From Monoraphidium neglectum (taxonomy: Eukaryota > Chlorophyta > Chlorophyceae > Sphaeropleales > Selenastraceae), in assembly GCF_000611645.1 (NCBI RefSeq), contig NW_014012917.1:1-21486 (forward strand): DNA of 21,486 nt, given 5' to 3'. Under the pieces are notes generated by a model. That model saw only the letters and a list, made by a program, of their open reading frames with translations. It did no database searches and had not been told where the DNA came from. The translations under genes and the position numbers were made by a program. The number at the start of each line of letters is the position of its first letter. Within the stretch, counting starts at the first letter, position 1. This document shows positions 1 through 10,125 of the stretch, piece by piece.

Positions 1-552
1 GAGCAGGATGGAGCGTGATGAGGGGGAGTGCAGCAGGGTGGGGCGTGACGCCGCATGCGGCGTGAGATGCCAACCACCAGGTGGGCGCGTTTGCAAAGGC
101 CGGGCCAGCGGATTGGAGCGTGAGGCCAGCCTCAGAGCGCGCGGTGAGACTCAGAGTGCGCAGCGGATGATGCCGCGATCATGACGTGACCACCATGCGC
201 TGCGCAGCCTGTCAAGCCAAGAGGTGGCGCGGGGCCGCACACAAACGCAGGCGCCCCGCACTGAACGCGGCGCGCCGCTCAGCCGCCCCTTACCCCAGCC
301 CTGGAGCTTAAGACGCGGCGCTGCCGCACGAGCCCGGCTGTCCCAGAAACCCCCGACAACCTGAACCCCACGAGGCGGCTGCCCAAATTCCCAAAACCCC
401 AGAAGCCCTGCGCCCCCAAAAGCCGGCCGCCCGAAGATCCCGAAGGTCCCTGAGGCCCTAAACCCCAGATATCCAGCCGCCCCCAAAAACCATAACCCTG
501 CAGGCCCTTGACCCCGAAAGACCCCGCACGCCCCGACCCCGCCGCCACCCAC
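1..552 (-). other. CUL4 intron 9 (partial): G-run-rich on the minus strand
   Basis: This stretch follows the donor AAC|GTGGGT after CUL4 exon 9. No frame contains the expected next cullin block (GKDVFEAFYKK), so it is read as intron that continues off the window. From about 330 to 545 the plus strand carries many runs of three to five C spaced every 8 to 20 nt, so the transcript has G runs such as CTGGGGTTTAGGG and TTTTGGGGG. The first 130 nt contain loose GCGTGA-type repeats. No other gene is seen. Confidence 0.7.
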
Positions 553-2095
553 GTTGATGAGGCGGAACAGCCCCAGGGCAGAGTCCAGTGCCTCCTCCAG
601 CTCCCCCTCGCTGAGGCCTTTGTTGCCGCCCGCGCGCAGCCGCGCGTCGATGAACTTGGCGACCAGTTCGGCCGGCTTGTCCTTGCTGCGCGGGAGAAGG
701 CGGTCAGCGGCGAAGGCCGCGGCAGCATTGGCGGTGGATGCCAAGGGGGAGGTCGAGGTCGAGCAGCAGCCATGGGCATGCAGGGAGGGAGAAGGTGCCC
801 GCGATGGGCGGGGTGCTGGTCGGGTTGGATTTGAGTGCTGCTCTGAAAGTGGCGGGATGCGGGCCGAACCAGGCTCGAGGGAGAGGCTCCAACCAAGCAG
901 GAGCGAGGGCCCGTGAAACCCACAGAAACACGCCCCCTTTAAATAAACAGGGTCGCGGCGTCGCCGCACCGCGTGTTGAGGGCGTATGACAGCGCGTCGC
1001 GCAGCGTGGCGCTGAACGCGGGGGAGCCGCCGAAGGACGCGTCCAGGACCGCCTCCAGGCGCCCCTTGAGGGCCAGCAGGCGGTCAACCATGTCCTTGTC
1101 CTGGGTTGACCAGGGTTGACCGGAGGAAAATCGGGGGTGGGGGTTTCGACCCGGGTTGGTGCACAGGTATGCTAATGTGCGATGAGGTTTGCATGATGAT
1201 CTCAGGTTTGGCGCGGCCGGCAGGCCGGGCGCGGCCAACGTGGCCACCGCGGCGCGCGGCAAGGCGGGCGCGGGCCCCTGGCCGGCGGCGCCCCTTCACC
1301 TTCTCGTCATCCTTCACAATGGCGCTGCCCGCCGCCTGGATGTACTCGCGCCACGCGGCGCGCAGCGCCTCCAGCCCGCTGACGCGCGCGGCCAGGTCAA
1401 ACAGCCGCCCCAGGTCGCCCGTGCGCTGCGCAGGGGGGTGCGGCATGGGGCGAAAGGCGGCGTCGGCGTGCGTGGAGGTTGGGATGGGTTTTGGGGGGGG
1501 GGGGGGTGAGCGCGGCCTGCCGGCCGCGGGTGGCCCAAGGGTGGTCAGACGAGGGCCGCGGCTGAGAAGTGCAGCCTCTCGTAAGAGCGCCTCGCTCGCT
1601 GCTGCCGCCAGCCACCGCACCCTGCCACCAGCCGCCAAGGCGGCCGCAAACCCGACGAATCCTAGCATTTGTGAGTCAGGCATGGTATGATGCCACGTTG
1701 GTCCCCCACACCTGCGCGTCAATGAGCGCCGCGAAGCTGCCCTGCGCCAGCAGTGTGGGCAGGTGCGCCGCCACCAGCTGCTGCTCCGCCTCGTGAACCA
1801 GCGGCCGCCGCGTGGACGAGTCTAGGTAATGCTGGCTGCGCTCGTGCTCCTGCAGCAGCCGCGCCTGGGAGGGATGGAACGGTGCGGGGGGGATCAAGGT
1901 GGGCAGTGGGTACTTGAGGGCGGACGTCACTCCGACCAAGCCGCCGCTAGGCCGCGAGAGAGCTGGCGTGGGGGGCGGCGGCCCGCTGCGGACGTTGCTG
2001 CAGACTCGACCACACCTGAAGCGGCCACAACACCAGCTGCCTCGCCTCACTGGCAGCCGCAGCCAGGTCTGCGCTTCACGGCTCGCCCTTCAAGC

Positions 2096-2140
<45 letters not shown>

Positions 2141-3671
2141 GCAAAGACGGGTTCACTCAAATCACACACTCAAACCCGCACGCTGCAACACACACGCACG
2201 CACCTCGCAGTGCGCCATGTAGGCCGCCGTGTCGCACTCCACCACCTTGGCCGCGCCCTCCGCCTTGTAGAACGCCGCCGTCTCCGCCAGAAACGGCGCC
2301 TCGAAGCGCCCCGCGTACAGCCCCAGGTCCTTGAGCATGCGCAGCAGGCTGGCGATGAGCTGGCGGTCGACGGCCTCGCCGTGTCGCTCGCGCTCGATAA
2401 GCAGCAGCAGGCCGCGCACGATGCGCGCCTCCACCTGGGCGGGTTGCGCGGGCGGGGCGCGCGCGCGAGGCGCACATGTTGTGCGCATCCTGTGGCGTCC
2501 GCGCGCTTCGCTGCATCTCAGCCCATGTTGCTGTCAGGTCGCGAACACATCAACGAAAAAAGCAGGACACAAGGCAGCAAAGCGCGAGCTGGAGCCAGGC
2601 ACGTGTGGGGTGCGCATGCCTGTGGGTTCCTCTCCAGGTGGGCGCGCAGCAGCTGCAGCCCCATGTCGAAGATCGAGCGCAGCCCGGGCAGGCCGATGAC
2701 AAAGGTGCGGTCCAGGTACAGGAAGATGCACCGCACGGTCAGCATCTGCGCGCAGTAGTCCTGCCACACCGCGTCGGCGCGGTCGAGAAACGACACCGCG
2801 TCCAGCTGCACCTGCCGCGCGCGCCGCGCGCGTGGAACGGTTCCTTATGTCATCCGTTGCATCGGCGGCGCGGCGTCGCGCTCGCACAGGCGGCCCGCCG
2901 TCGTGCGCGGACGGCCGAGGCCGGCGTCAGCTATCGCGTGGCTTGCGTTCCTGTGAAGCAGCTGCGCAGCAAGGCCCGCCGGGCCTCGCAGCAGCAACTG
3001 CAAATGAGATGGGTAGCTGCTCGAAGCCAGCCCAAAAAATTGCAGGGGAAAACGTCCAAGGCTGGCGGCGCACTGCGCACCTGATCCTGTAGCGTCCCCA
3101 TAGCCCGCTGTATATGCGCGTCGCAGGCCGCCTGCAGGCGCCTGTACAGGCTGTCCTGCATCTTGTGGCTGCACATGTCCTCCACGGCCTGCGGGATGTG
3201 AGGGGCCGCCGCACAGGCGGGGGAGGAGGGGGAGAGCGCCCCTGCGTCACACCCTGCCTGGGGTGGGCTTGGTCAACCTGCAGCAAGGCGCTTCGCCACT
3301 GCCGCGCTGTGGCGCACCCCCGGCCCCATGCGGATCGATGCGGCCATACTTCAACACCCACCCTGTACAGCTCCTCCAGGCTGCACGCGACCGTGCGCTT
3401 GCAGTGGACCGCATCGACGGCGTCCTCCAGCTTGGCCCATGTGTCTTGCTCAAAGTTTGCCGGCAGCTTGGGTTGCTCTGCGGCACAGTATAAAAGCAAT
3501 AGATATCAATGAAGACCCTGCGCCGCGCAGGAGGGGCCGAGAGGCAGCAGGGAGGCGAGTGTGCACCAAACACCCTCCCCGCGGCCTCTGCTCACGCTTC
3601 AAGGGCTTGATTACAAGTTTCTTAGCGCCTGCAGCCCCTTTCGCCTTCCCGTTCGTTGTCATAGTGGCCAT
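553..3671 (-). CDS. CUL4: Cullin-4 (CRL4 ubiquitin ligase scaffold), N-terminal half; gene runs off the left edge
   Basis: Scaffold of CRL4 E3 ubiquitin ligases; in the family its N-terminal half binds the adaptor DDB1 and its C-terminal half binds RBX1 and is neddylated. Nine exons are read: 3671-3596, 3477-3362, 3188-3081, 2811-2620, 2434-2204, 1864-1712, 1425-1300, 1100-970, 685-553 (1266 nt, 422 residues, no stop). Start chosen at the ATG opening MATMTTNGKAKG, followed by the CUL4-type KKLVIKPLK. Recognisable family blocks are LPANFEQDTWAKLEDAV (about residue 30), EELYRAVEDMCSHKM, QMLTVRCIFLYLDRTFVI, LLLLIERERHGEAVDR, KDDEKDKDMVDRLLALKG and KPAELVAKFIDARLRAG. The lengths between blocks match plant and human CUL4. 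Exon 9 ends in FRLIN, just where family members continue with GKDVFEAFYKK. That block, the cullin homology domain and the neddylation site are not in the window; the last intron covers at least 1-552. Intron 4 uses a GC donor. CUL4 is favoured over CUL3 or CUL1 because of KKLVIK and the close match to plant CUL4. Confidence 0.95.
1493..1506. repeat. Poly-G run (14 G)
   Basis: A homopolymer of 14 G on the plus strand in CUL4 intron 6. In the transcript it is a C-run 5' of the acceptor that precedes 1425, so it may act as part of the polypyrimidine tract. Run length is prone to sequencing error. Confidence 0.9.
2099..2132. repeat. (AC)17 dinucleotide microsatellite
   Basis: An uninterrupted AC repeat of 34 nt, followed by more degenerate AC-rich sequence to about 2200. 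It lies in CUL4 intron 5 (1865-2203), so the pre-mRNA carries (GU)17 downstream of the exon 5 donor. Confidence 0.97.
2618..2620 (-). other. Non-canonical GC splice donor of CUL4 intron 4
   Basis: Exon 4 reads ...HLERNPQ and exon 5 begins VEARIVRG. The phase-0 join falls at CAG|GCATGC, a GC donor at 2619-2618, paired with a normal CAG acceptor before 2434. The join gives exactly the spacing of plant CUL4 between the HL and VE residues. I found no GT in the same phase nearby; the next GT (about 2603) would break the frame. Confidence 0.75.
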
Positions 3672-4331
3672 GGTGGCCCCGGAGGGCCTTGCTCGATCTG
3701 CAGCGATTGCCGAGGGACCGCGCGCCTCCGTTCGGGCGGTGGTAAATCACAGGGTTAATGTCCCTCTTCTCCTCTGTGTTGACACAAGCTCAGATCGAGT
3801 GCTGCTAGTGCTAAGAGCTGCGGGTGCAATGGCATCCGGAAGGGGTTACTGGAAACGAGCAGAACAACACTTCACTGGAACATACGGCCCGACGAATCCC
3901 GAGGCGTGGGAAATCCGTTCATTCCGCGGCCCAGAAAGCCTGCGCAGGCATGACGTTTCGCCTCGCGAGCGGTGCCCCGTTGTAGCTGCGGCGCACGATT
4001 TTTGCCCGGAAAAGTACTCGTGACGCGGATGAACCCGGCGGCGCGCCGCGCCTCTCATTGGCGTCCCTGATGTGCGGTTGACCGAGCCGCTGACCGCGTC
4101 ACACACCCACGCAACAAAGCCCGTGAACCAGTGCCGCAGAGGGTATGGAGCATCTGTAGGCAGATCAAGCATTTATTGCATGCCGGCACAGTCGATGGCA
4201 CAGGTGTATACGCACGAACGACCCCTGATGATCAGGAGCTGCAAGCACGGCTGCGGGCAACAGACATCTGCGTCACCGGCACAGATGTCTGCAGCTGAAA
4301 CCCAATCATGACATGACATGAGAGAAAGTAA

Positions 4332-4336
4332 TTACA
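4332..4336 (-). terminator. Putative TGTAA poly(A) signal of citrate synthase
   Basis: TGTAA on the minus strand, the usual chlorophyte polyadenylation signal. I found no other TGTAA on this strand between here and the stop at 5427, so the implied 3' UTR is about 1.1 kb. Inferred from the motif only. Confidence 0.5.
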
Positions 4337-4650
4337 GGCACCTGACGCCGCGCGACACATGGGGCCAACACACTTGGCTCGGCTGCTGTGCAGTGGGGCC
4401 ACCAGCCGCGCTGCACTTTGGAGGTGGTGAGCGGCTGGGCCTGCAGGCAAAACCAGATGACGTACAGAAGACCGTAACAAGGTGCATGTGATGTGTGCAA
4501 GGATCGATTCAGGGCTTTAGCCCTGAAGGTCAGACACAGGAATGCGCCTTCAAGCACCTTTGAGGCTTGAGCGTCTAGCAACGCCAGACGTGATGAGCGC
4601 GTGTGCGTCGGCGGCTGCGACAGGCGCGACGGTCGTTGGTCGGCCTGCCT

Positions 4651-4661
4651 GGGGGGGGGGG
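4651..4661. repeat. Poly-G run (11 G)
   Basis: Homopolymer of 11 G in the proposed 3' UTR of citrate synthase. Confidence 0.85.
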
Positions 4662-5426
4662 CGTGCAAGCAGGAGACTTCACCGCTGCTCACAGCGTCGC
4701 GCCCAGCCTGGCCCGCATGTGTGACAGGTTTTGTGGATCAATGAAATGCAATGGGATCATCTCCCTGTGCTGTGTGGAGACAGGGGACGGGTGGTGTTGA
4801 CGGCTGGTGTGGCTGCTTGTTCCACCTCTGCAGCCACCAAGCTGAAGGCAGTATGTGCTCAAATGTATGGAAAAGGATGGTCTATTTTGACGTACAAGAA
4901 AGTGCAATTGCAAGCATTCAAAGCCGCTGCCCTAATCAGGGATCGCAGCATGCCTGGATCATTTTGGTGACAGCGGCAGTCTCGCCCTTTATGTTTCTGA
5001 GACACGCGGGGTAGAGGGTCCGGGCAGGGGCGACGCATGTGGTGCACGGAAGGCTTGTGCAGGAGTGTGGTCGGCGTGTGTGGACCCGTGCTATTGCAAG
5101 GGCCTGCGCCCCTACCAGCCTTGGGCGCGCGTTGCACCCGTCGCTGGGGGGTGGGAAGCGGCAGCTGCGCACCACCACGCCACAAAGCTGTGGTGTTCTG
5201 CGACGGTTTCTTCGTTCCATTGACCCGCCCCGTAGCTAGCAGGCAAAGCGCACACATGTCCCGGCCGAAACAGCACCTTGCATGGGGCACCCGCAAGCTG
5301 GCAGCGGTGATTGGCCCTCACAGCTTTGCTGGCGCCTGAGCCAGCCCTGAGCCAAGCCTTTGAGGTCGGCTGGTGGGTGGCTTCAGAGCCTGGCATGTGA
5401 GGACGCATGACGTGACAAGGAATGTC

Positions 5427-8400
5427 CTAATCGTGGGTGTGGGCAAACTTCTTCTCGATGAGCTCCATGGTGAGTGATTTGGGGCGCTCCAGCGGGAACC
5501 CCAGCGCGCGCGACCACACGCCCTGCGCCAGCACGCCCAGTGCACGGCTGACCCCAAACAGCACTGTGTAGAACGATTCCTCCTTGATGCCGTAGACTGC
5601 AAGTTGGCCACATACAGTGTGGGGGTGGGGTCAGGCTCTAGAGGGTGCCGCGACACCTGCCACAGCACAGCTGCAGCCCAGGCCAAACAGAGTAAGAGAG
5701 TGAGGGCAGTAGGGCCTCGGTTGTGGGTATCAAGCTGCTACTGCACACACCCAGCAGGGGCGGGCGGGCAGCCGGCGGGCAAGGGTTGAGCGGATGGGGC
5801 AGCTCACATTGCAGCAGCACACCGCTGTGCGAGTCCACGTTGGGCCACGGGTTCTTGACCTGCAAGTGCGGTTGGGCGTGGAGCAGGCGTGCGTGCAGGG
5901 AATGTGGTATGCACATCAATGGTGCACTAGGCGCCGCCGCTCGCAGGCAACGGCGCCACATGCCTTGACAGGCACGCAATCACGCAGCTCAAGCGCACTG
6001 TTGCCTTGGACCGCCCGACCATGTGGCGCGCATGCACCAGCTACGCCGTGACAGCTTTGACCAGTCCGGGCGCCAAAACATGGCGGTATTGCCCAGTGCG
6101 CCACGGCATCCGCACTCAGGGCGGCACGCTATGGCCAGTTTTTGTGGTGCTGGTGCGCCCAACACCATCTTTCTGCACTGCGCACGCACCTATGCAGCCA
6201 CGCCGTACGGCCCCCAGCAAGCAGCAGCCCCACCTTGCCGGTCTTGAGGAGCACAGCCGGCACCACCTCATACAGGTCTGAGCACAGCTTGAACAGCGGG
6301 TAGTCCGCCATGTGCTTTAGCGCAAACTCGCGCTGTGAGGATCGTGGAGAGTGAGCAGCAAATGACGGTGGCCGAAGAGTAGTGACGTGGCGTGCAGAAT
6401 TGAGGTGCACAAGGAGGTGCAGTGAGCTCAGAATGAGGCAGCATGCACGCCTTTGCCTCCGCTAGCATACAAGCAAATCGTGCACATTGGTTGGGCGGCA
6501 GGGGCGGCAGCACATTCCTGAAACCGCTAGGGCCAGCTGCTGTTGGGATGGCTCACAAACCTGGCAAGTGTAGCGGGGGTCTGTGGTGCGCAGCACCGCG
6601 TGTCCATAGCCGGGCACCACCTTGCCAGCGTTGAGGGTGTCCCACACAAACTGCGTCAGCTGCTCCTTGGTTGGCTGAGCACCCAGCTGCACAGGGGTAG
6701 CGCAAAGGGTGAGCATGAGGTTGGCGCGGAGCGCGTGTGCATGTGCTATGGTGTACATTCACGACATGCAAAGTTTGGGCACACATACAGAGCGAGGCCC
6801 AACGGCTTCACCTGCCTTGACCCGCCCGTGGCACCACCTGGCAACTCACCTCGCAATCCGCCTCACCAAGCCCCACAATCAGGCACTGCAGCCTCTCACC
6901 GTCCTCTGGACGTCAAACATCCACCGCAGCACCTCCTGGTTGGCCAGCCCGTGCAGCGGCCCCGCCAGACCCGCGACGCCGGCCGCCAGGCACAGGTAGG
7001 GGTCTGACAGCGCGCTGCCCACGAGGTGCGTCGCGTGGGCCGACACGTTGCCGCCCTCGTGGTCCGCGTGGATTGTCAGGTACATGCGCATCATCTCGCG
7101 GCAGCCCTCGTCATCAAAGCCTGGCCAGGGGGAGGCAGGGGCGGGGTGGTCACTGACCGGCAGTGCCCACAGTGCACGGACGCAGTTGAATTTTGAGGTT
7201 TGTTTTGAAGCACCTATAGAGCTGCGTTGGATGGGATGGCTTTGGAGCTGTGCGGGCTGAGTCCAATCAAGCAACGGTCAGGCACACTCTCAGATAGCGC
7301 TGTTCTGCGGGTGCCTCGGGCCGTGTGCCCGCCCGACCGCGCGGCCTCATACCCATCATGTGCGCCAAGTTGGCGGCCCAGTCCAGGGAGGCGTCGGGCT
7401 CGATGTAGTCGCCGCCGTGGAACGCCTTGCGGTAGATGGTCGCGGCTATGGCGGGCAGCTTGGCGATGAGGTTGAGGGAGTCCTCCAACACGGGGTCCCA
7501 GTACCTCGACTTTGGCAGCCCGGCCTCGTACGCCTTGGCAAACTGGCTCTCGGGCTGCAGGTCGGTCGCCGGCGTGATAGAGGGGGGTCGGCGGCGAAGC
7601 AGAGTTGGTGGAGGCCTTTGCTATGCGCCCAGCTGGCTCTTGTTTGGGAGAAGAAATCAACTGCACGTGAGGACCGATGAGTGCGGCTTGGAATTGAAGT
7701 GGCACATGCTTCGGAGCGGCAAACGGGCAGCAGGCAAAGCGTCATGCCTGGCAGGCGGTCCCGGCCGTTCGGGGCAACAGTGGCATGCGTGCGATGCTTG
7801 CCCGGGCGTGTCCACCTGCAGCGCAAGGATGCCGGCCGCGAACTGCGTCATGGGGTGCGCATCCGCTGGCAGCGCCTCGAGCACGCGCTTGACGTAATCG
7901 GGCAGGGCGGCGCGGCGCCGCAGCTCCTCTGACACGGCCTCGGCCTGGGCCTTGGTGGGAATCTTTGAGGGCAGGTGGGGAGCATGCATGATAGCGACCA
8001 GATGTAAACCACGCGCCAATGTGATGGAAGGTCAAGGGCCCCCGGGGAGGCCCCTCTCATTGAGGGTGGGGAGCGGCGTGTGCAGGCACCATTGGGAGGT
8101 GCATGACGACGGTGGATTTCTGCGCGCAAGCCAGCGGTACTGTGCCGCTGCATGCGGAGAGCGGGTGGGTCATAAGCGGTGATGACGTCGGTGGGTGGCA
8201 GCCAATGTCGCTCACCTGGCCTGTGAGGAGCAGCCACAGCAGGCCCTCGGGCATGGGCTCACCGCCCTCATTCACGGTGGGCAGCAAACGCTGCCGAGAG
8301 GTCACGTGTTGAGGCCGAGGAGGAGCGAGGGAGGGATTGGGACATGACATAATAGCCAGCTATAAATGGTTGACCCATGCAGCATATCAGACGGTGGACG

Positions 8401-9353
8401 AAGTTGGAGATGTGTGGCTGCACCACGGTTCGTTGGAGGTTTGGGACCGGTGAGGCTGAGCAGGCTGGCGAACGAACACCGCCAACATTTATGGGACAAG
8501 GCCAGCCGCTGTGCGTGCATGCAGCTGCGCTGACCCGACCTGCAGCTCCGCGATTGTGTAGCCGCGGAGGCGGATCCCTTCCTCAGCGTCCAGCAGCGAT
8601 ACCTCCCAGAGCATGCCCTGAAGGTTTGCAATTACCAATAAGTTTTGATGCATTAATGCGTGACGCACCCTCAACAAGTGGAAGGTACAAGGGGCAAAAC
8701 ATGGCGGGCTGCTCCCTCAAATGAAACGAGCGCTTGCATGTCCTCACATACATGCACATAGAATCGGGCCCATGCATCACTTCAAACGGCCTGGCAAAGG
8801 GGGAGGGCGCATGTGCACCGATGATGTGGCGGCGCCAAAAAATCGCCCGACTGTCGTGGGTGCGTATCACTTCCAGGGTGCGTGTGTGCCTGTGGCTCAC
8901 CGGGATGGCGCGCATGCCGCCCAGGGCCTGATCAACAGTCACCTCGCCCAGGCTCCTGGTCCCGTGGGCGCGCTTGATGTTGCGCAGGCGCTCCTGCGGC
9001 AGCGAACCGGACGGTGTCAGAATGGCGAGTGGTGCACAGCGGGCGTGGGACTGCTGCTGCTTGACCAAGCGCGATCGCGGCCGAGCGAGGGCACTCCAGA
9101 TTATCACAATGTGTATAATGTGGCTCCTGCAGACGCTGCACCCGCGGTTTGGGCGTCTGGGCGAGGTCAAACCTCACGATCTGGGTGAAGGGAGATTCAC
9201 CTGCTCAGCTGGGATCGCCGCGGCCACCACCGACTTGATGTCATTGCATACATTTGACTGCTTTGAGGAGTGGCCGAGGGTAACGCCCAGCTGGGCAGCG
9301 TTTCGGCCCGGCTGATGAGCCGCCACGGTCGCGAGGAGCGTCGTGCTGGACAT
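5427..9353 (-). CDS. CIS1: Citrate synthase, mitochondrial type, complete
   Basis: Condenses acetyl-CoA and oxaloacetate to citrate, the entry step of the TCA cycle. Eleven exons: 9353-9201, 8993-8901, 8617-8540, 8290-8216, 7962-7816, 7554-7353, 7120-6900, 6686-6561, 6332-6234, 5859-5808, 5596-5427. The CDS is 1416 nt, 471 aa plus TAG, the usual size of eukaryotic mitochondrial citrate synthase. All introns are GT-AG, mostly phase 0. The three catalytic residues are present with exact animal spacing (46 and 55 residues apart): His306 in [11 protein letters not shown], His352 in [10 protein letters not shown], Asp407 in [11 protein letters not shown]. Other family blocks are [47 protein letters not shown] and [10 protein letters not shown]. 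The first ATG in frame (9353) opens a roughly 40-residue leader rich in Ser, Thr and Ala with few acidic residues, read as a mitochondrial presequence. The protein ends FAHTHD with no peroxisomal tripeptide, so the glyoxysomal isoform is less likely. The symbol follows Chlamydomonas use. Confidence 0.97.
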
Positions 9354-9749
9354 ACAGTGGCTCAAACAAGGGCTCAAGGTTCTAGTGGTCCACTCGCAGA
9401 TGCGTGCACGACGCGCAGCTGTTCAGATCAGCGTGCCGAAAATAGTCGATTACGCGCAACTGCAGGGAGTTTGCTGCAAGTCGATGCAATGAGATGCATG
9501 CGACAGAGGTTTGACTGGGAGGAAAAGCGGAAGGAGTAAGCAGCGTGCGCCCTAAGAATTTGAAGTACGTGTAACCTTGGCCACGTGCACGTCTTTCTCT
9601 TTGTCCGGGGCTCTGAGGTCTTATGCAAGTACATTTTATGTGAAACTTTAACGCCGTAAAACGATCAGGGTGGCGTCCAACGAAGGCACAACCCTGGGCA
9701 CAATGCGTCATCGCCGCCTGGCGGCCGCCCACTTGGCAACTCGTGTCGC

Positions 9750-9764
9750 GGGGGGGGGGGGGGG
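9750..9764. repeat. Poly-G run (15 G)
   Basis: Homopolymer of 15 G, the longest of three such runs in the window, upstream of citrate synthase. The length may be under-called or over-called in the assembly. Confidence 0.9.
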
Positions 9765-9955
9765 TGAACGGGTGATGTCAGGGGCGTGCAGGTGGGCGAT
9801 GTGACTCATGTATCCATGGAGAGTGACGATCCCTTGATTTTTCTACCCATGTTGCACCTGTCATTTCCTTCCACAACATGCAGCATCTGATAGGCACACT
9901 TGATACGATGCGGACTCGTCAACCTATGACGGTTTAAGTAGCCGCTGTTGTTTTG

Positions 9956-9960
9956 TTACA
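9956..9960 (-). terminator. Putative TGTAA poly(A) signal of cytochrome c6A
   Basis: TGTAA on the minus strand, about 166 nt downstream of the c6A TGA stop at 10128-10126, which is a normal 3' UTR length. Confidence 0.65.
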
Positions 9961-10125
9961 TCAGAATGCCTGCGCACTATTCTTGGCTTGGACGACCTCC
10001 GTCCACACCCATTATAGATTCTTGCTCATTATGTGGCATGCCGCCACTGCCAGAGTGTGCGAATAAAAGGCCAGCCCTTGGCCCACAGATTGCTCGTGAC
10101 GCCTGCCTTGCTGCCTGCAGGCACT

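Larger units (their letters stand above)
3672..5426. other. Intergenic: CUL4 5' flank and citrate synthase 3' UTR
   Basis: There are 1755 nt between the CUL4 start and the citrate synthase stop. The left part (3672 to about 4300) must hold the CUL4 5' UTR and promoter; I see no clear TATA box on the minus strand. The right part is read as the citrate synthase 3' UTR, ending at a TGTAA signal at 4336-4332. ORFs here, up to about 145 codons on the minus strand and longer ones overlapping CUL4 on the plus strand, look like chance ORFs: no family similarity, Cys/Arg/Pro-rich composition. A run of 11 G lies at 4651-4661. Confidence 0.6.
9354..10125. other. Intergenic: citrate synthase 5' flank and cytochrome c6A 3' UTR
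   Basis: About 770 nt. The c6A 3' UTR occupies the right end, from the stop at 10126 to a TGTAA signal at 9960-9956. The remainder is the citrate synthase 5' UTR and promoter. It contains a 15-nt G run at 9750-9764 and an AT-richer patch at about 9620-9665. No convincing protein gene or tRNA was found. Confidence 0.6.

Noticed and set aside
3487..3494. TATAAAA on the plus strand
   Set aside because: It sits in CUL4 intron 1 and there is no plus-strand gene downstream of it.
4859..5296. Minus-strand ORF of 145 codons between CUL4 and citrate synthase
   Set aside because: Composition is Cys/Arg/Pro/His-rich with no known domain and no splice or poly(A) context. Best read as 3' UTR.
9566..9576. 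TGTAA on the plus strand
   Set aside because: No plus-strand gene ends nearby; it falls in the citrate synthase 5' flank and is a chance match.
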